64,000 nt of DNA, taken from positions 682,001 to 746,000 of the forward strand of contig NZ_BMVM01000002.1 of the NCBI RefSeq assembly GCF_014650715.1, given 5' to 3'. A model generated the notes under the pieces. The model made no database searches. It saw nothing but the letters and a program-made list of their open reading frames with translations, and had not been told where the DNA came from. A program made the position numbers and the translations under genes. Below are positions 51,601 to 59,586 of the stretch, one piece after another. Each line of letters starts with the position of its first letter. Positions within the stretch are counted from its first letter, which is position 1. The DNA comes from Streptomyces bluensis (lineage in GTDB: Bacteria > Actinomycetota > Actinomycetes > Streptomycetales > Streptomycetaceae).

Positions 51601-53358
51601 GGGCGGGCCACCCTCACCGTGGAGATCACCGACCCCGGCCCGCACCCGGAGACCCACCGTTTCCTGGGCCGCACCCTCCCCTGGCTGCTCTCCCTGGGCG
51701 ACCTGGACCCCAGCCGGTACGAACTGCTCACCCGCGACAACGGGTACGTGGTCGTGACCGAGCCCGGCACCCCCGTGCTGCCCGTCCTGCACGCGGTCCT
51801 GCGCGAGCTGCCCGGTGCGCTGATGGACGTGGACGATCCGCCCGCGATCCGGGTGACCTTCTGGCACACCGCCCAGTTCACGGGGGCCGACCGCCCGGCC
51901 GGCACCCCGGACCTGACGTCCGCTCTGGGCGGCCGCTCCTCCGCGGACATCGTGGTCGTGCTCTCCCCGGTCCTGCACCAGGAGCTCACGGCCGCCACCG
52001 ACCGCACCGTCGACCCGGCCGGCTTCCTGCCCCTGCGCGGCTCGTCGCCGGACACCCCGCCGGACGCCTGGTACCTCCCGCTGGACCTCCCCGAGCCCGC
52101 GCCCGTGCCCGAGCACCGCGATCTCGTGCGGGGCCCCTTCACCGTCCGCCACGCCGCCCAGATCCGCCCGCCCCTCCAGGGCCGCACCGCGGTCGTGTAC
52201 ACCGGGCCCGACGGCAGGCTGACCGAACTCGACCCCCACCGGCCGCACTCGGGCCGGCCCGCGCACTCCCGGGTCACGTACTACGAGGTGGACCTGACCG
52301 CCCAACAGGCCACACGCCAGTTGCTGCTGCCCGCCGCGGGGCGTACCAGTACCACGTTCGTGGCGTCGGCCGAGCTGTCCTGGCACGTGGACGATCCGCT
52401 CGCCTTCGTACGCGCGGAGGCCTCCGGCGTGGCGGAACAGCTGTTTGAGCACCTCACCCGGGAGGCCGCGCGCATCACGCGGCGTCATCCGCTGCGGTGG
52501 GCGGGCACGGCCCAGCGCGCCGTGCACGAGGGGGTGCGCGGATGGCCGGTCCCCGGGCTGTCGGTGTCGTTCTCGATGCGGCTCTCGCCCGGCCCCTCAC
52601 CACGGCTGGACCAGATGGCGCGGGACCGGGACGCGGGCACGGCGCCCGCGGACGGCCTGGCCCTGGTTCTCGCCCACGCCGAGTCCGTGCTGCTGGGCTT
52701 CGACGGCACCCTCGCCCGGATCCCCGCGAGGCGCCGGACCAGGATGGCCCGCGCCCTCGCCGAGCACCTCGTCGAGCTGCGCCACCCCGACGACGCGCTG
52801 AGCGGCGCGGAACCACTCCTTCAGGGGGCGCCCGCACCTCTGGAGGAAGAGCCTGACCCGCTGGCGCTCCTGCGCGCCCTCGCACACCACCGTCTGGCTC
52901 CGGAGCTGAGCCGCGCGCTCGACGGGATCGAGCGGCAGAACCTCGGAGCCGCGGTGCCGTCACCCTTCGCCGGGTCCCTGGTCTACGCGCTCGCCGACCG
53001 GGGCCTGGGCGTCGCCGTCGTCACGGACCACTCGTCCGGCGCCGTCGCCGCCTACCTGGCACGACGGGGGCTCACCGGGTCGGCGTCCGGCGGGGTCCAC
53101 GGCCGCTCCGACGACCCCGGCCTGCTCCTGCCGCACCCCGACTGTCTGCTCCGGGCGCTGGAGCGGCTGCACACCGCGCCGGACGACGCCGTCCTGATCG
53201 GCTCCTCCGTCACCGAACTCACCGCCGCGTCCGACCTCGGCCTGCCCTTCATCGGGTACGCCACGGGCCGGGAGGCCGAGCGGCGGCTACGGGAGGCGGG
53301 CTGCCGGTACACCGTCTCGTCCCTTGAGCCGCTCCTGAAGGCGGTCCGCCCCGCCTAG
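48655..53358 (+). CDS. SAV_2336-type multidomain protein: vWA-like, pseudokinase, SARP/BTAD, HAD-like
   Basis: A 1,567-aa protein. Residues 1-140 are an acidic/Pro-rich start. About 145-540 is the SAV_2336-type region with a vWA-like core whose metal motif is degenerate (DDSGPT near 204). About 548-780 is kinase-like but lacks the VAIK Lys (VAVYEY), the HRD Asp (AHGRF) and the DFG Asp (TGFA). About 781-975 is an OmpR-type winged helix plus BTAD, as in SARP/AfsR regulators. About 1200-1315 looks SPFH-like. About 1340-1567 is HAD-like, without the nucleophile Asp (LLGFDGT) and with GSSVTE for GDSxTD. It starts on the MoxR stop (TGATG). I infer a catalytically dead, ligand- or protein-sensing scaffold. 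Confidence 0.8.
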   Translation: MSSAGDGPEGIGRLAELLAEAGDGEPPTSVELAELLWLAGHMEGPEGPEGSEGPETPGDSAADPSPAHRAGGSRAPSVPAPRPGPSRSARAPRAQQADAGTGPAAPGTDPAHPDDRVPLRLPGTGPRGGGASHTALLAPAPPMLSHPLALQRALRPLKRRVSAPFGQEVDEEATAHRIARLGAAPQWWQPVLRPATERWLTLHLVDDSGPTMPVWGPLVRELHTALAQSGVFRTVESHRLAADGTVRRPGSQESYADGRTVTLIVSDCMGPQWREGVAGDRWYRTLRRWAARMPVAVVQPLPERLWRTTALPAVTARITSPSPAAPNSAYEVDSYLTDIAEPGSLPVPVLEPSAPWLANWSKLLGRAGRLPGSVALLGPVPPLDPVDELGRSDVERLSPEELVLRFRSIASPEAFRLAGHLALGRPELPVMRLLHAAIEPDPRPQHLAEVILSGLLTTVPGPAGSYDFRPGVRELLLRTLPRTAHGRTSELLSRMGALIDERAGVGAREFRIAAPGDGGVPARGEPFAAVRAESLRRLGGAPAGGSRVVLGRYRLVRRLGMGSPQVWLAQDTRLDRTVAVYEYSARREHEPFLARARLIADLHRPNVIAALDHGVEGDVPYLVTEFVEGVSLAELTAEGGFRLPYWLLAPLALQVAKGLEAVHEQGLAHGRFTAHCLLLCPDGTVKITGFALGNVRGRTESKDLEEFGRLLTNLGGGPARSDDEPRPGLPRGLALFRARFPVIVDKLLNPSPDVQRQGRSLFRAPSFTEVLEAVAEDRYQYRLLGPVRVDQRGLPLPVDDGPAQALLCMLVLRHGRTVTNDELIEGLWGEHRPERPLPELAALASSLRAALGPGLLATTADGYALHAMPSAVDVLRCEDLVARVNSRRAEGDPAAARASVQYALDLWYGDPLDGVPGPAAEAARGRLSALRLSLYVTRAELDLELGHFEQAAADLAPLLQEFPEYEDFRRLHALAQRSASESGRATLTVEITDPGPHPETHRFLGRTLPWLLSLGDLDPSRYELLTRDNGYVVVTEPGTPVLPVLHAVLRELPGALMDVDDPPAIRVTFWHTAQFTGADRPAGTPDLTSALGGRSSADIVVVLSPVLHQELTAATDRTVDPAGFLPLRGSSPDTPPDAWYLPLDLPEPAPVPEHRDLVRGPFTVRHAAQIRPPLQGRTAVVYTGPDGRLTELDPHRPHSGRPAHSRVTYYEVDLTAQQATRQLLLPAAGRTSTTFVASAELSWHVDDPLAFVRAEASGVAEQLFEHLTREAARITRRHPLRWAGTAQRAVHEGVRGWPVPGLSVSFSMRLSPGPSPRLDQMARDRDAGTAPADGLALVLAHAESVLLGFDGTLARIPARRRTRMARALAEHLVELRHPDDALSGAEPLLQGAPAPLEEEPDPLALLRALAHHRLAPELSRALDGIERQNLGAAVPSPFAGSLVYALADRGLGVAVVTDHSSGAVAAYLARRGLTGSASGGVHGRSDDPGLLLPHPDCLLRALERLHTAPDDAVLIGSSVTELTAASDLGLPFIGYATGREAERRLREAGCRYTVSSLEPLLKAVRPA

Positions 53359-53484
53359 GTCCTTCCGCCAGAAGAGCCCTGCCCCCCAACTGGCCCAATC
53401 CGGAAGGCGCCGCGTCTCTCCCCCGCACACGATGCAAGAAGACCGCCACCCACGACCACGCGGTCCGTGCTTCCGGGAGGACCC

Positions 53485-54525
53485 ATGACTGCCAGGCTGG
53501 ATCAGCTGCGCCGCTGCCACTTCGCCGTCGACCTGGGCGCGTCCCGAACCCGTGTGTATGTGAAGGGCGCCGGGCTGGTCGTCGACCAGCCGAGCGTGGC
53601 CGCCCTGAACACCAGGACCGGCGCCCTGATCGCGGTCGGGGAGTTCGCGGAGCAGATGACGGGACGTACTCCGCACTACATCAGGGTCGCCCGCCCCGTG
53701 TCGGGTGGCAACGTCGTCGACATCGAGATGGCCCAGCGCATGCTGCGCCATCTGCTCGGTGACAGGGTGCGCCGCGCGCTGCGCCGCAAAGCCTTCCTGC
53801 GCGCCGCCGCCTGCGCCCCGAGCGACACGGACCCGCTCGGCCGGCGTGCGGTGATCGAGACGCTGGTGGGGCTCGGCGCCCGGCGCGTCGAACTCGTCGA
53901 CACCCTCATCGCCGCCGGGGTCGGCTCCGGGCTGCCGGTCGAGCACCCGGAAGCCACCATGATCATGGCGTGCGGTGCCGCCGCCACCCAGATCGCCGTC
54001 CTCTCCCTCGGCTCGATCGTGACCGCCGAGCGCATCCCGGTGGGCGGTGAGGCCGTGGACCACGCGATCGTGCAGCATCTGCGCCACCAGCACCAGCTGA
54101 TCCTGCCCAGCCAGTCCGTACGGCCGCTCCAGCTGGCCCTGGCCGGGAACGGGCTCACCCCGCACGGCCCGGCGGTCACCGAGATCCACGGACTGGACGT
54201 CGCCACCGGGCTCGCCCGGTCCGTCAAGGTGGACACCGCCGCCGTGCGCAACGCCATCCAGACGCCGTTCACGGCCGTGCTCGACGGCATCGGCAAGGTC
54301 CTGCGGGACTGCCCGCCCGACCTCGTGGCCGACCTCGCGGACCGCGGGATCATGATGGTCGGCGGGAACGCGCTGCTGCCGGGCCTCGACCAGATGCTGC
54401 GGCAGGCCACGGGCATGCCGGTGCACATCGCCGAACGCCCCGAACTGTGCGCCATCGAGGGCCTGGGCGCCATGATGGAGGGCCATGTCGAACCGCTGGA
54501 GCTGGACCTGACGCCGGAGGACTGA
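53485..54525 (+). CDS. MreB/Mbl-like actin-fold protein
   Basis: A 346-aa actin-family protein: phosphate-1 motif FAVDLGASRTRVYVKG (residues 13-28), a phosphate-2-like segment (ATMIMACGAAATQIAVLSLG, near 155-174) and an adenosine motif MMVGGNALLPGL near 290. It is related to rod-shape MreB/Mbl; Streptomyces has extra MreB-like proteins involved in spore wall assembly. It lacks mreC/mreD beside it. ATG 53485 follows GGGAGGACCC. It lies 126 bp after the conflict operon, in the same direction, with only a weak hairpin between. Confidence 0.85.
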   Translation: MTARLDQLRRCHFAVDLGASRTRVYVKGAGLVVDQPSVAALNTRTGALIAVGEFAEQMTGRTPHYIRVARPVSGGNVVDIEMAQRMLRHLLGDRVRRALRRKAFLRAAACAPSDTDPLGRRAVIETLVGLGARRVELVDTLIAAGVGSGLPVEHPEATMIMACGAAATQIAVLSLGSIVTAERIPVGGEAVDHAIVQHLRHQHQLILPSQSVRPLQLALAGNGLTPHGPAVTEIHGLDVATGLARSVKVDTAAVRNAIQTPFTAVLDGIGKVLRDCPPDLVADLADRGIMMVGGNALLPGLDQMLRQATGMPVHIAERPELCAIEGLGAMMEGHVEPLELDLTPED

Positions 54526-54577
54526 ACACCGGCCGCGACGGCTCCCCGTGACGTGCGTACGCGCAGGAGATCGCTGT

Positions 54578-54679
54578 TCAGTAGGGCAGAACCCGGCCCG
54601 ACGGCGTCCTCCGGTCGATCGTGAGGTCGCGCGGGGCGGAGGGCCGACGGCTGGTACGGATGCGGATCCGGCGGTTCAT
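54578..54679 (-). CDS. candidate 33-aa basic small protein
   Basis: ATG 54679 is preceded at ideal spacing by GAGGAGG and encodes a 33-residue Arg-rich peptide ending in GRVLPY. An in-frame GTG at 54802, which also has an AGGAGG eight bases upstream, would give a 74-aa form. No family recognised. It lies in the 597-bp spacer 54526-55122, where I see no other gene; an 11-bp duplication (GCGCTGACGTG) lies at 55071-55092, ahead of the next gene. Confidence 0.4.
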   Translation of the reverse strand: MNRRIRIRTSRRPSAPRDLTIDRRTPSGRVLPY

Positions 54680-55122
54680 GACGGCCTCCTCATGCCTGTG
54701 CCCGGGGCGTTCGGCCACCCGATGCCCCGGGGCGTTTCCGTGCCCGCCGCGACCAGCCTCCTCGCCACCGCAGCCGGGTGTACATCGTGCCCACGGTGGC
54801 ACTTGTCATGCCTCCTGGGGAGGAGTGATCGGAATTGCCCTACGTCCGAGGAAGCACACAACCCCCTCCGCACGCCCCCGGGATGAGCCCTGCATGCCCC
54901 CAGGCAGACCCAACGGCCGTCCCCCGAACCCCGACGCGCCCGCGCGTGCGCCGGGGTGTTCTTGCCGAACGCCCCGATCGTGTGGCATCGGCATGGTTCG
55001 CCGTGCTCGTCCCCGGTGAATCGGTACGGTGGAGCGCCTCGCGGACGGGGCCCTGAACCCGGCCCCCAAAGCGCTGACGTGGCGCTGACGTGGAATTCCG
55101 GACCTGGCAAGGAGACAAACAG

Positions 55123-56862
55123 ATGCTCTCGGACTCGATCGTCTTCGGTGCTGGGGGCTTCATCGGCCGCTCCCTGGTGGCCGAACTCCTGCGTGGCGGC
55201 CACCGGGTGGCGGCCGCGGTGCGTGACTCCGGTGACGCGCTGACGAGTTGGCTCGACGGGGAGGGAGTGGACCGGGCGGGGCTGACCGTGGTACGGGCCG
55301 ACATCACCCTGCCCGGACTCGGCCTGTCCGGACAGGGGTTGGCCCTGGAGGGCTTGTCCGGGGTACGCGACGTCTACAACACCGCGGCGCGCTTCGCCTT
55401 CGGCATCGACGCGGACCAGGCCAGGGCGGTCAATGTGACGGGCGCCGTGCATGTGGTCGAGTGGGCGGCCTCCCTGCCGGAGCTGCGCCGGGTGGTCCAC
55501 ATCAGCGGATACCGCATGGTCGCCGCGGACGACGGTCCGCCGGACTACGGCCGGCTGGGCGCGTACGAGGCGTCGAAGCAGGAAGCCGACGCGGCGGTGC
55601 GGACACGGTGCCGCGAACTGGGGGTGCCGCTGAGCATCGCCAACCCCAGTACGGTGATCGGACCCGACCAGTACGTCGGCCTGGCCTCCGTGGTCTCCGA
55701 GCTGTGGCAGGGCCGGCTGCGGGCACTGCCCGGCGGCCCCGAGATCCTCCTCCCCGTCGTGGCCCTCGACTACTTCGTGCGGTTCCTGGCGGCTCTTCCG
55801 GAGCACGACGAGAGCGCGGGCCGCGCCTACTGGGTGCTGGACGAGGCGACCCCCACGCTGCCGGAGCTGATCGGGCTGCTCGCTCAGCACATGGGTGTGC
55901 GGGCCCCCCACCGTTCGGTTCCGGTCGGCCTGCTGCGCCGGCTGCCCCGTACGATCACCCGGGCCGACCCGGAGACCCTGTCCTTCCTGTCGACCGACCG
56001 CTACGACACGGCCTCCACCCGCGCCCTGGCCGAGTCGCACGGGCTGTCCGCGCCGCCCGTGGAGACGGCGCTGCGCCAGTGGGCCGACGACCTGGTCGCC
56101 ACCCGCTTCGGCCGGACCGTCCGGTGCCGCCGTCCCTACGGCTTCCACAGCGTGGGAGGCAGCCGGACGTGGCTGATCGGTGAGCGGCGGCGCCCGGACT
56201 ATGTGTTCCTGCACGGACTTCCGCTGAACGCCGATGCGTGGGAGGGAACGGTGGAGCGCCTGGACGCGCCGTCCCTCGCGGCCGACCTGCCCGGTTTCGG
56301 CAGGTCGGGGCCGGGTGAGGGATCGCTCGACGACTGGCTCACCGATCTGCTGCACCCTGTGGAGACCCGGCCCGTGCTCGTCGCGCACTCGCTCGCCTGC
56401 GGCCCCGCACTGCGCTACGCCGCGGCCCGGCCCGACCGGCTGTCGGCACTCGTTCTCGTCGCGCCGCCTTTCCTCCAGCCGCCGTCCTCGGGTCTGCTGC
56501 GCTCGCCCCTCGCGGCACCGCTGCTGCGTACGACTCCCGCGCCCCGTCTGGCCCGTTCGCTCGGCCTGCCCGAGGACGATGCCCTCGACGGTCTCGTGAC
56601 GGACCTGCGCCGTGCGGGGGCGGCGCACCGGGTGATCGCCGCCGTGCGCACGGCCCACGGACAACGTGAGGAACTGCGCCGTCTGTTCCGGGACCTGCCC
56701 TCGCCCGTGGAGCTCGTCGTCGGGTCGGAGGATCCGCTCGCCGAGGCCGTGGACTCGCCGGTCACGGTGATCGAGGGCGCGGGGCACTATCCCCAGATCA
56801 CCCATCCGGCGGCCCTCGCGGGCTGTCTGGCCTCCTGCCGGGACCGGGTGGGCGCCCCGTAG
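55123..56862 (+). CDS. SDR (NAD-binding) / alpha-beta hydrolase fusion
   Basis: A 579-aa two-enzyme fusion. Residues 1-345 are an extended SDR/epimerase-like domain with a FGAGGFIGRSLV dinucleotide loop (residues 6-17) and a YEASK catalytic motif near 145. Residues 365-579 are an alpha/beta hydrolase with an oxyanion HGLPLNADAW segment, an AHSLACG nucleophile elbow near 435 and the catalytic His in EGAGHYPQ near the end. ATG 55123 follows CAAGGAG. It is the first gene of a region with specialised-metabolism features and ends at the left edge of the palindromic element. Confidence 0.82.
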   Translation: MLSDSIVFGAGGFIGRSLVAELLRGGHRVAAAVRDSGDALTSWLDGEGVDRAGLTVVRADITLPGLGLSGQGLALEGLSGVRDVYNTAARFAFGIDADQARAVNVTGAVHVVEWAASLPELRRVVHISGYRMVAADDGPPDYGRLGAYEASKQEADAAVRTRCRELGVPLSIANPSTVIGPDQYVGLASVVSELWQGRLRALPGGPEILLPVVALDYFVRFLAALPEHDESAGRAYWVLDEATPTLPELIGLLAQHMGVRAPHRSVPVGLLRRLPRTITRADPETLSFLSTDRYDTASTRALAESHGLSAPPVETALRQWADDLVATRFGRTVRCRRPYGFHSVGGSRTWLIGERRRPDYVFLHGLPLNADAWEGTVERLDAPSLAADLPGFGRSGPGEGSLDDWLTDLLHPVETRPVLVAHSLACGPALRYAAARPDRLSALVLVAPPFLQPPSSGLLRSPLAAPLLRTTPAPRLARSLGLPEDDALDGLVTDLRRAGAAHRVIAAVRTAHGQREELRRLFRDLPSPVELVVGSEDPLAEAVDSPVTVIEGAGHYPQITHPAALAGCLASCRDRVGAP

Positions 56863-56866
56863 GGCC

Positions 56867-57043
56867 AGGCCCTGTCGTCAAACTCCCATCTGCCTCGCGA
56901 CGCCATGCACGTGCTCTCGCCGCACCGGGCGAAAGCCCAAGTACATCCAGTACGAGGGCTTCCGCCCGGCACGCCGAGAGCACGCACCTGACGCCGCGCG
57001 GCCCGCCCTTCGGGCGAACGACGGGAGTTTGACGACAGGACCT
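56867..57043. mobile_element. 177-bp palindromic MITE-like element
   Basis: Terminal inverted repeats AGGCCCTGTCGTCAAACTCCC (21 bp, one mismatch; 17 bp perfect at 56871-56887 and 57023-57039) bracket a core that is itself imperfectly palindromic (CGGGCGAAAGCCC...GGGCTTCCGCCCG). No coding capacity. The form is of a non-autonomous IS-derived element, a type I recall as common between Streptomyces genes. Outside the repeats, TAGGGC on each side provides the stop codon of both convergent genes. Confidence 0.75.
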
Positions 57044-57049
57044 AGTGCC

Positions 57050-58285
57050 CTAACGGGGTGTGAAGGCGAGGGCCACGTTGTGGCCCCCGAACCCGAAGGA
57101 CGTGGACAGGGCGGCCCCTTGCGGTGTCCGTCGTGGTTCGCCGCTCACCAGGTCCAGTTCGATCCCGTCCCCGGTCTTGTCCAGGTTGCGGACGGGCGGG
57201 ATCAGACCGTGTTCGAGGGTGAGGACGGTGAAGACCGCCTCGACCGCGCCGGAGGCACCCAGGAGGTGGCCGGTGGCGGACTTGCAGGCGGTGACCGCGG
57301 GGTGCGTGCCCACCGCCTTCTGCAGGGCCTGCGCCTCGGTGACGTCCCCGACCGGAGTGCCGGTGGCGTGGGCGTTGACATGGGCGATGTCGGCCCCGGT
57401 GAGACCGGAGTCCCGCAACGCCGCGCTGATGGCCCGCATTTGCCCCTCGGCATCGGGAAGCGTCACGTCGTACGCGTCGGAGGTGACCCCGGCGCCCACC
57501 AGGGCCGCGTGAACGTGCGCTCCGCGCGCCCTGGCGAACCCGGCGCGCTCCAGCACGACCATGCCCGCGCCCTCGGACATGACGAACCCGTCGCGGTCGT
57601 GGTCGAACGGCCGGGACGCCAGGTCCGGTGCGTCGTTGCGCAGGGACAGGGCACGCATACGGGCGAACGCGCCGAGGGACAGGGGGTGCAGGCAGGCGTC
57701 CGTCCCCCCGGCGACGACCACGTCCGCGCGGCCGGACCGGATCAGCAGCGCGCCGACCGCGAGCGCCTCCGCACCGGACGCGCAGGCACTGGTGGGGGCG
57801 TGAGTGCCGGCCCGGGCCCCCAGCAGCAGACCGACCGCCGCGGCACTGCCGTTGGGCATCAGCCTGGGCACCGTGAACGGGGAGAGTGCGCGGGGGCCCC
57901 GCTCCTCCAGTCGGTCGTCCTGTTCGAGCATGGTGAGCGCGCCGCCCACGCCGGTCCCCACCACCACCGCCAGCCGTTCGGACTCGACCTCGGGCGTGCC
58001 GGCGTCCGCCCATGCCTCCTGGGCCGCCACCAGCGCGGCCGCCTGGCTGCGGTCCAGCCGCCGCTGCCGGACCCGGTCCAGCCGCGAGGCGGGGTCCTGG
58101 CTCATGTTTCCGGCGATACGGACCGGAAGCCGCTCGGCCCATGGGGTGTCCAGCCGGGTCAAGCCCGAGCGGCCGGACAGCAGCGCCTGCCAACTGGACG
58201 GAACGTCGCCGCCGAGTGGGGTGGTCGCGCCAAGGCCCGTCACCAGGATGTCGGGGTACGTTGCTTCAGCGGTCACGGGAAGCAT
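57050..58285 (-). CDS. ketosynthase (FabF/KAS II-like)
   Basis: A 411-aa beta-ketoacyl synthase with an intact active site: Cys168 (TSACASG), His306 (VNAHATGT) and His340 (KSATGHLLG). It would condense malonyl-ACP with an acyl-ACP or CoA. It is a stand-alone enzyme: no chain-length factor, ACP or reductase is adjacent, so it is not a complete type II polyketide cassette. ATG 58285 follows AAGGAACCC. The end lies at the edge of the palindromic element. It resembles KAS II more than the highly reducing iterative type. Confidence 0.88.
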   Translation of the reverse strand: MLPVTAEATYPDILVTGLGATTPLGGDVPSSWQALLSGRSGLTRLDTPWAERLPVRIAGNMSQDPASRLDRVRQRRLDRSQAAALVAAQEAWADAGTPEVESERLAVVVGTGVGGALTMLEQDDRLEERGPRALSPFTVPRLMPNGSAAAVGLLLGARAGTHAPTSACASGAEALAVGALLIRSGRADVVVAGGTDACLHPLSLGAFARMRALSLRNDAPDLASRPFDHDRDGFVMSEGAGMVVLERAGFARARGAHVHAALVGAGVTSDAYDVTLPDAEGQMRAISAALRDSGLTGADIAHVNAHATGTPVGDVTEAQALQKAVGTHPAVTACKSATGHLLGASGAVEAVFTVLTLEHGLIPPVRNLDKTGDGIELDLVSGEPRRTPQGAALSTSFGFGGHNVALAFTPR

Positions 58286-58307
58286 GACGGGTTCCTTCCG
58301 CACGGTT

Positions 58308-58514
58308 TCACTGGCTCTTGGGTTGCGTTGCCGACAGGGTGTCCGGCGGCACTTCGGGACCGTCGGGGCCGGGACGGGGACGGGGACAGCGGTTGCCGAG
58401 TCCGGCCGGCACCAGCGCGGCGATGGCGGTCCACAATTCCCCGGTGGTGAGAAGAGGGCCGCCGGAGGGCCTCGGACACTCCGCGGCCTCACAGCAGCGT
58501 TCGGTCTTTTCCAT
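58308..58514 (-). CDS. 68-aa small protein upstream of the ketosynthase gene
   Basis: ATG 58514 has an AAGGAAAA site at good spacing, and the frame ends 22 bp before the ketosynthase start, so the two are probably one transcript. The N-terminus is Cys-rich (ERCCEAAECP) and the C-terminal half Pro/Gly-rich. No family recognised. It may be a small regulatory or accessory protein. Confidence 0.5.
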   Translation of the reverse strand: MEKTERCCEAAECPRPSGGPLLTTGELWTAIAALVPAGLGNRCPRPRPGPDGPEVPPDTLSATQPKSQ

Positions 58515-58782
58515 GGCTTTTCCTTGGCACCTTCAGCGCGTCGACCGATTGCTTTGACGAGGAAATGCATTCCAGAAGTCGCATTCGCTGCGACCGGAAA
58601 CAAACTAGTCGACCGGAACGCCCGCTGCTTCATCTCTTTTCATGAATTGCCGCCCCCGCACCCGCCTCGCCTTCACGGGGATCCTCACCCGTTCGAGCCA
58701 TACAGGGCCTCCCGAGAGGCCTCGGCCGGACACGGAGGGCCACCGAAAGGACCATCAGTAAGATAAACACGCTGAAGCCTTC

Positions 58783-58797
58783 GTCATTTTATGACGA
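58783..58797. promoter_or_regulatory. candidate operator CGTCAT-TTT-ATGACG
   Basis: A perfect 6-3-6 dyad in an AT-rich island of the 438-bp divergent spacer (58515-58952). It lies 31 bp upstream of the candidate -35 for the winged-helix gene, so it may control both directions. No other gene is seen in the spacer. Confidence 0.45.
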
Positions 58798-58827
58798 TAG
58801 TCCCGCAGCGGATCCCGCTTTTGCTTG

Positions 58828-58857
58828 TTGCAGCGACACTCGGACCCGCTGCATAGT
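58828..58857 (+). promoter_or_regulatory. candidate promoter of the winged-helix gene
   Basis: TTGCAG (58828-58833) and CATAGT (58852-58857) separated by 18 bp, about 96 bp before the GTG start at 58953. Confidence 0.45.
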
Positions 58858-58952
58858 GAAGCGATGCCTGCGCAGGGGGGCGACCTGACCAATCGCAGCC
58901 ACTCGGCAACAGTATTTCGCATTCTTTGCCATGCCAAAAAGGAGGGCAATAC

Positions 58953-59477
58953 GTGCCGCAATACAGCCAGGGGGAGATTTCCTCGACCGGGGATGACGTC
59001 CGCGTCGTCCGCTGGCCGGTCGAGGTGACGGAGCTGGAGCAGTTACGGCGCCGGGGGATTCTTCGTCTGCTCGTGATCGAGAACGGCGCCACCCCACCGG
59101 TACCGACGGACTCACGGGAGGACTGGGTGCGGGCGCCGGTCAGCAGGGCGGACTTCGCCGCCCGTGTCGCGGCGCTCCGGGCCAAGGCCGGCACACAGCG
59201 GATCCCTGTCCTGGACCAGGACGGGCTGCTCCACTACGACAGCCAGGTGGTACCCATGTCACCGACCGAGATGGAGCTGCTCCAGCCGCTGGTCGATCGG
59301 TTCGGCGGCCTCGTGGCCCGGCACGAGCTGATCACGCTTCTCTCGGCACGCCGCGGACGGGCGAGTCAGAACGCGCTCGACCTGCACATCATGAGAATCC
59401 GGCGCAAGGTGGTCTCGGTGGGACTGCGCATCCGGACGGCCAGCGGGCGGGGGTACCTCCTCGAATCAAGCGGGTGA
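58953..59477 (+). CDS. OmpR-type winged-helix regulator with atypical N-terminus
   Basis: A 174-aa protein. The C-terminal half (about residues 85-172) is an OmpR/PhoB winged helix (LVARHELITLLSARRGRASQNALDLHIMRIRRKV). The N-terminal half is in the receiver position but lacks receiver signatures: no acidic pair, no phospho-acceptor Asp and no conserved Lys. It is probably controlled by ligand or dosage, not phosphorylation. GTG 58953 follows AAGGAGG at ideal spacing. It is divergent from the ketosynthase unit and probably regulates this small region. Confidence 0.75.
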   Translation: MPQYSQGEISSTGDDVRVVRWPVEVTELEQLRRRGILRLLVIENGATPPVPTDSREDWVRAPVSRADFAARVAALRAKAGTQRIPVLDQDGLLHYDSQVVPMSPTEMELLQPLVDRFGGLVARHELITLLSARRGRASQNALDLHIMRIRRKVVSVGLRIRTASGRGYLLESSG

Positions 59478-59489
59478 CCCGCACGAGAA

Positions 59490-59525
59490 CAAGCCCTGTT
59501 GGCGTGAAACGTCCAACAGGGCTTG
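59490..59525. terminator. strong hairpin terminator between convergent regulators
   Basis: CAAGCCCTGTTGG (59490-59502), a 10-base loop and CCAACAGGGCTTG (59513-59525): a perfect 13-bp stem, 13 bp after the winged-helix stop codon. It can work from either strand. Confidence 0.85.
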
Positions 59526-59586
59526 TGCGGAACGCCGCAGGCTCACAGGAGCACTCCGGGGGCACTCCCGTCGTGCCACCACCGCT

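Noticed and set aside
57050..58285. Complete type II polyketide cluster
   Set aside because: Only one ketosynthase is present; no chain-length factor, acyl carrier protein, reductase or cyclase gene is adjacent within the window.
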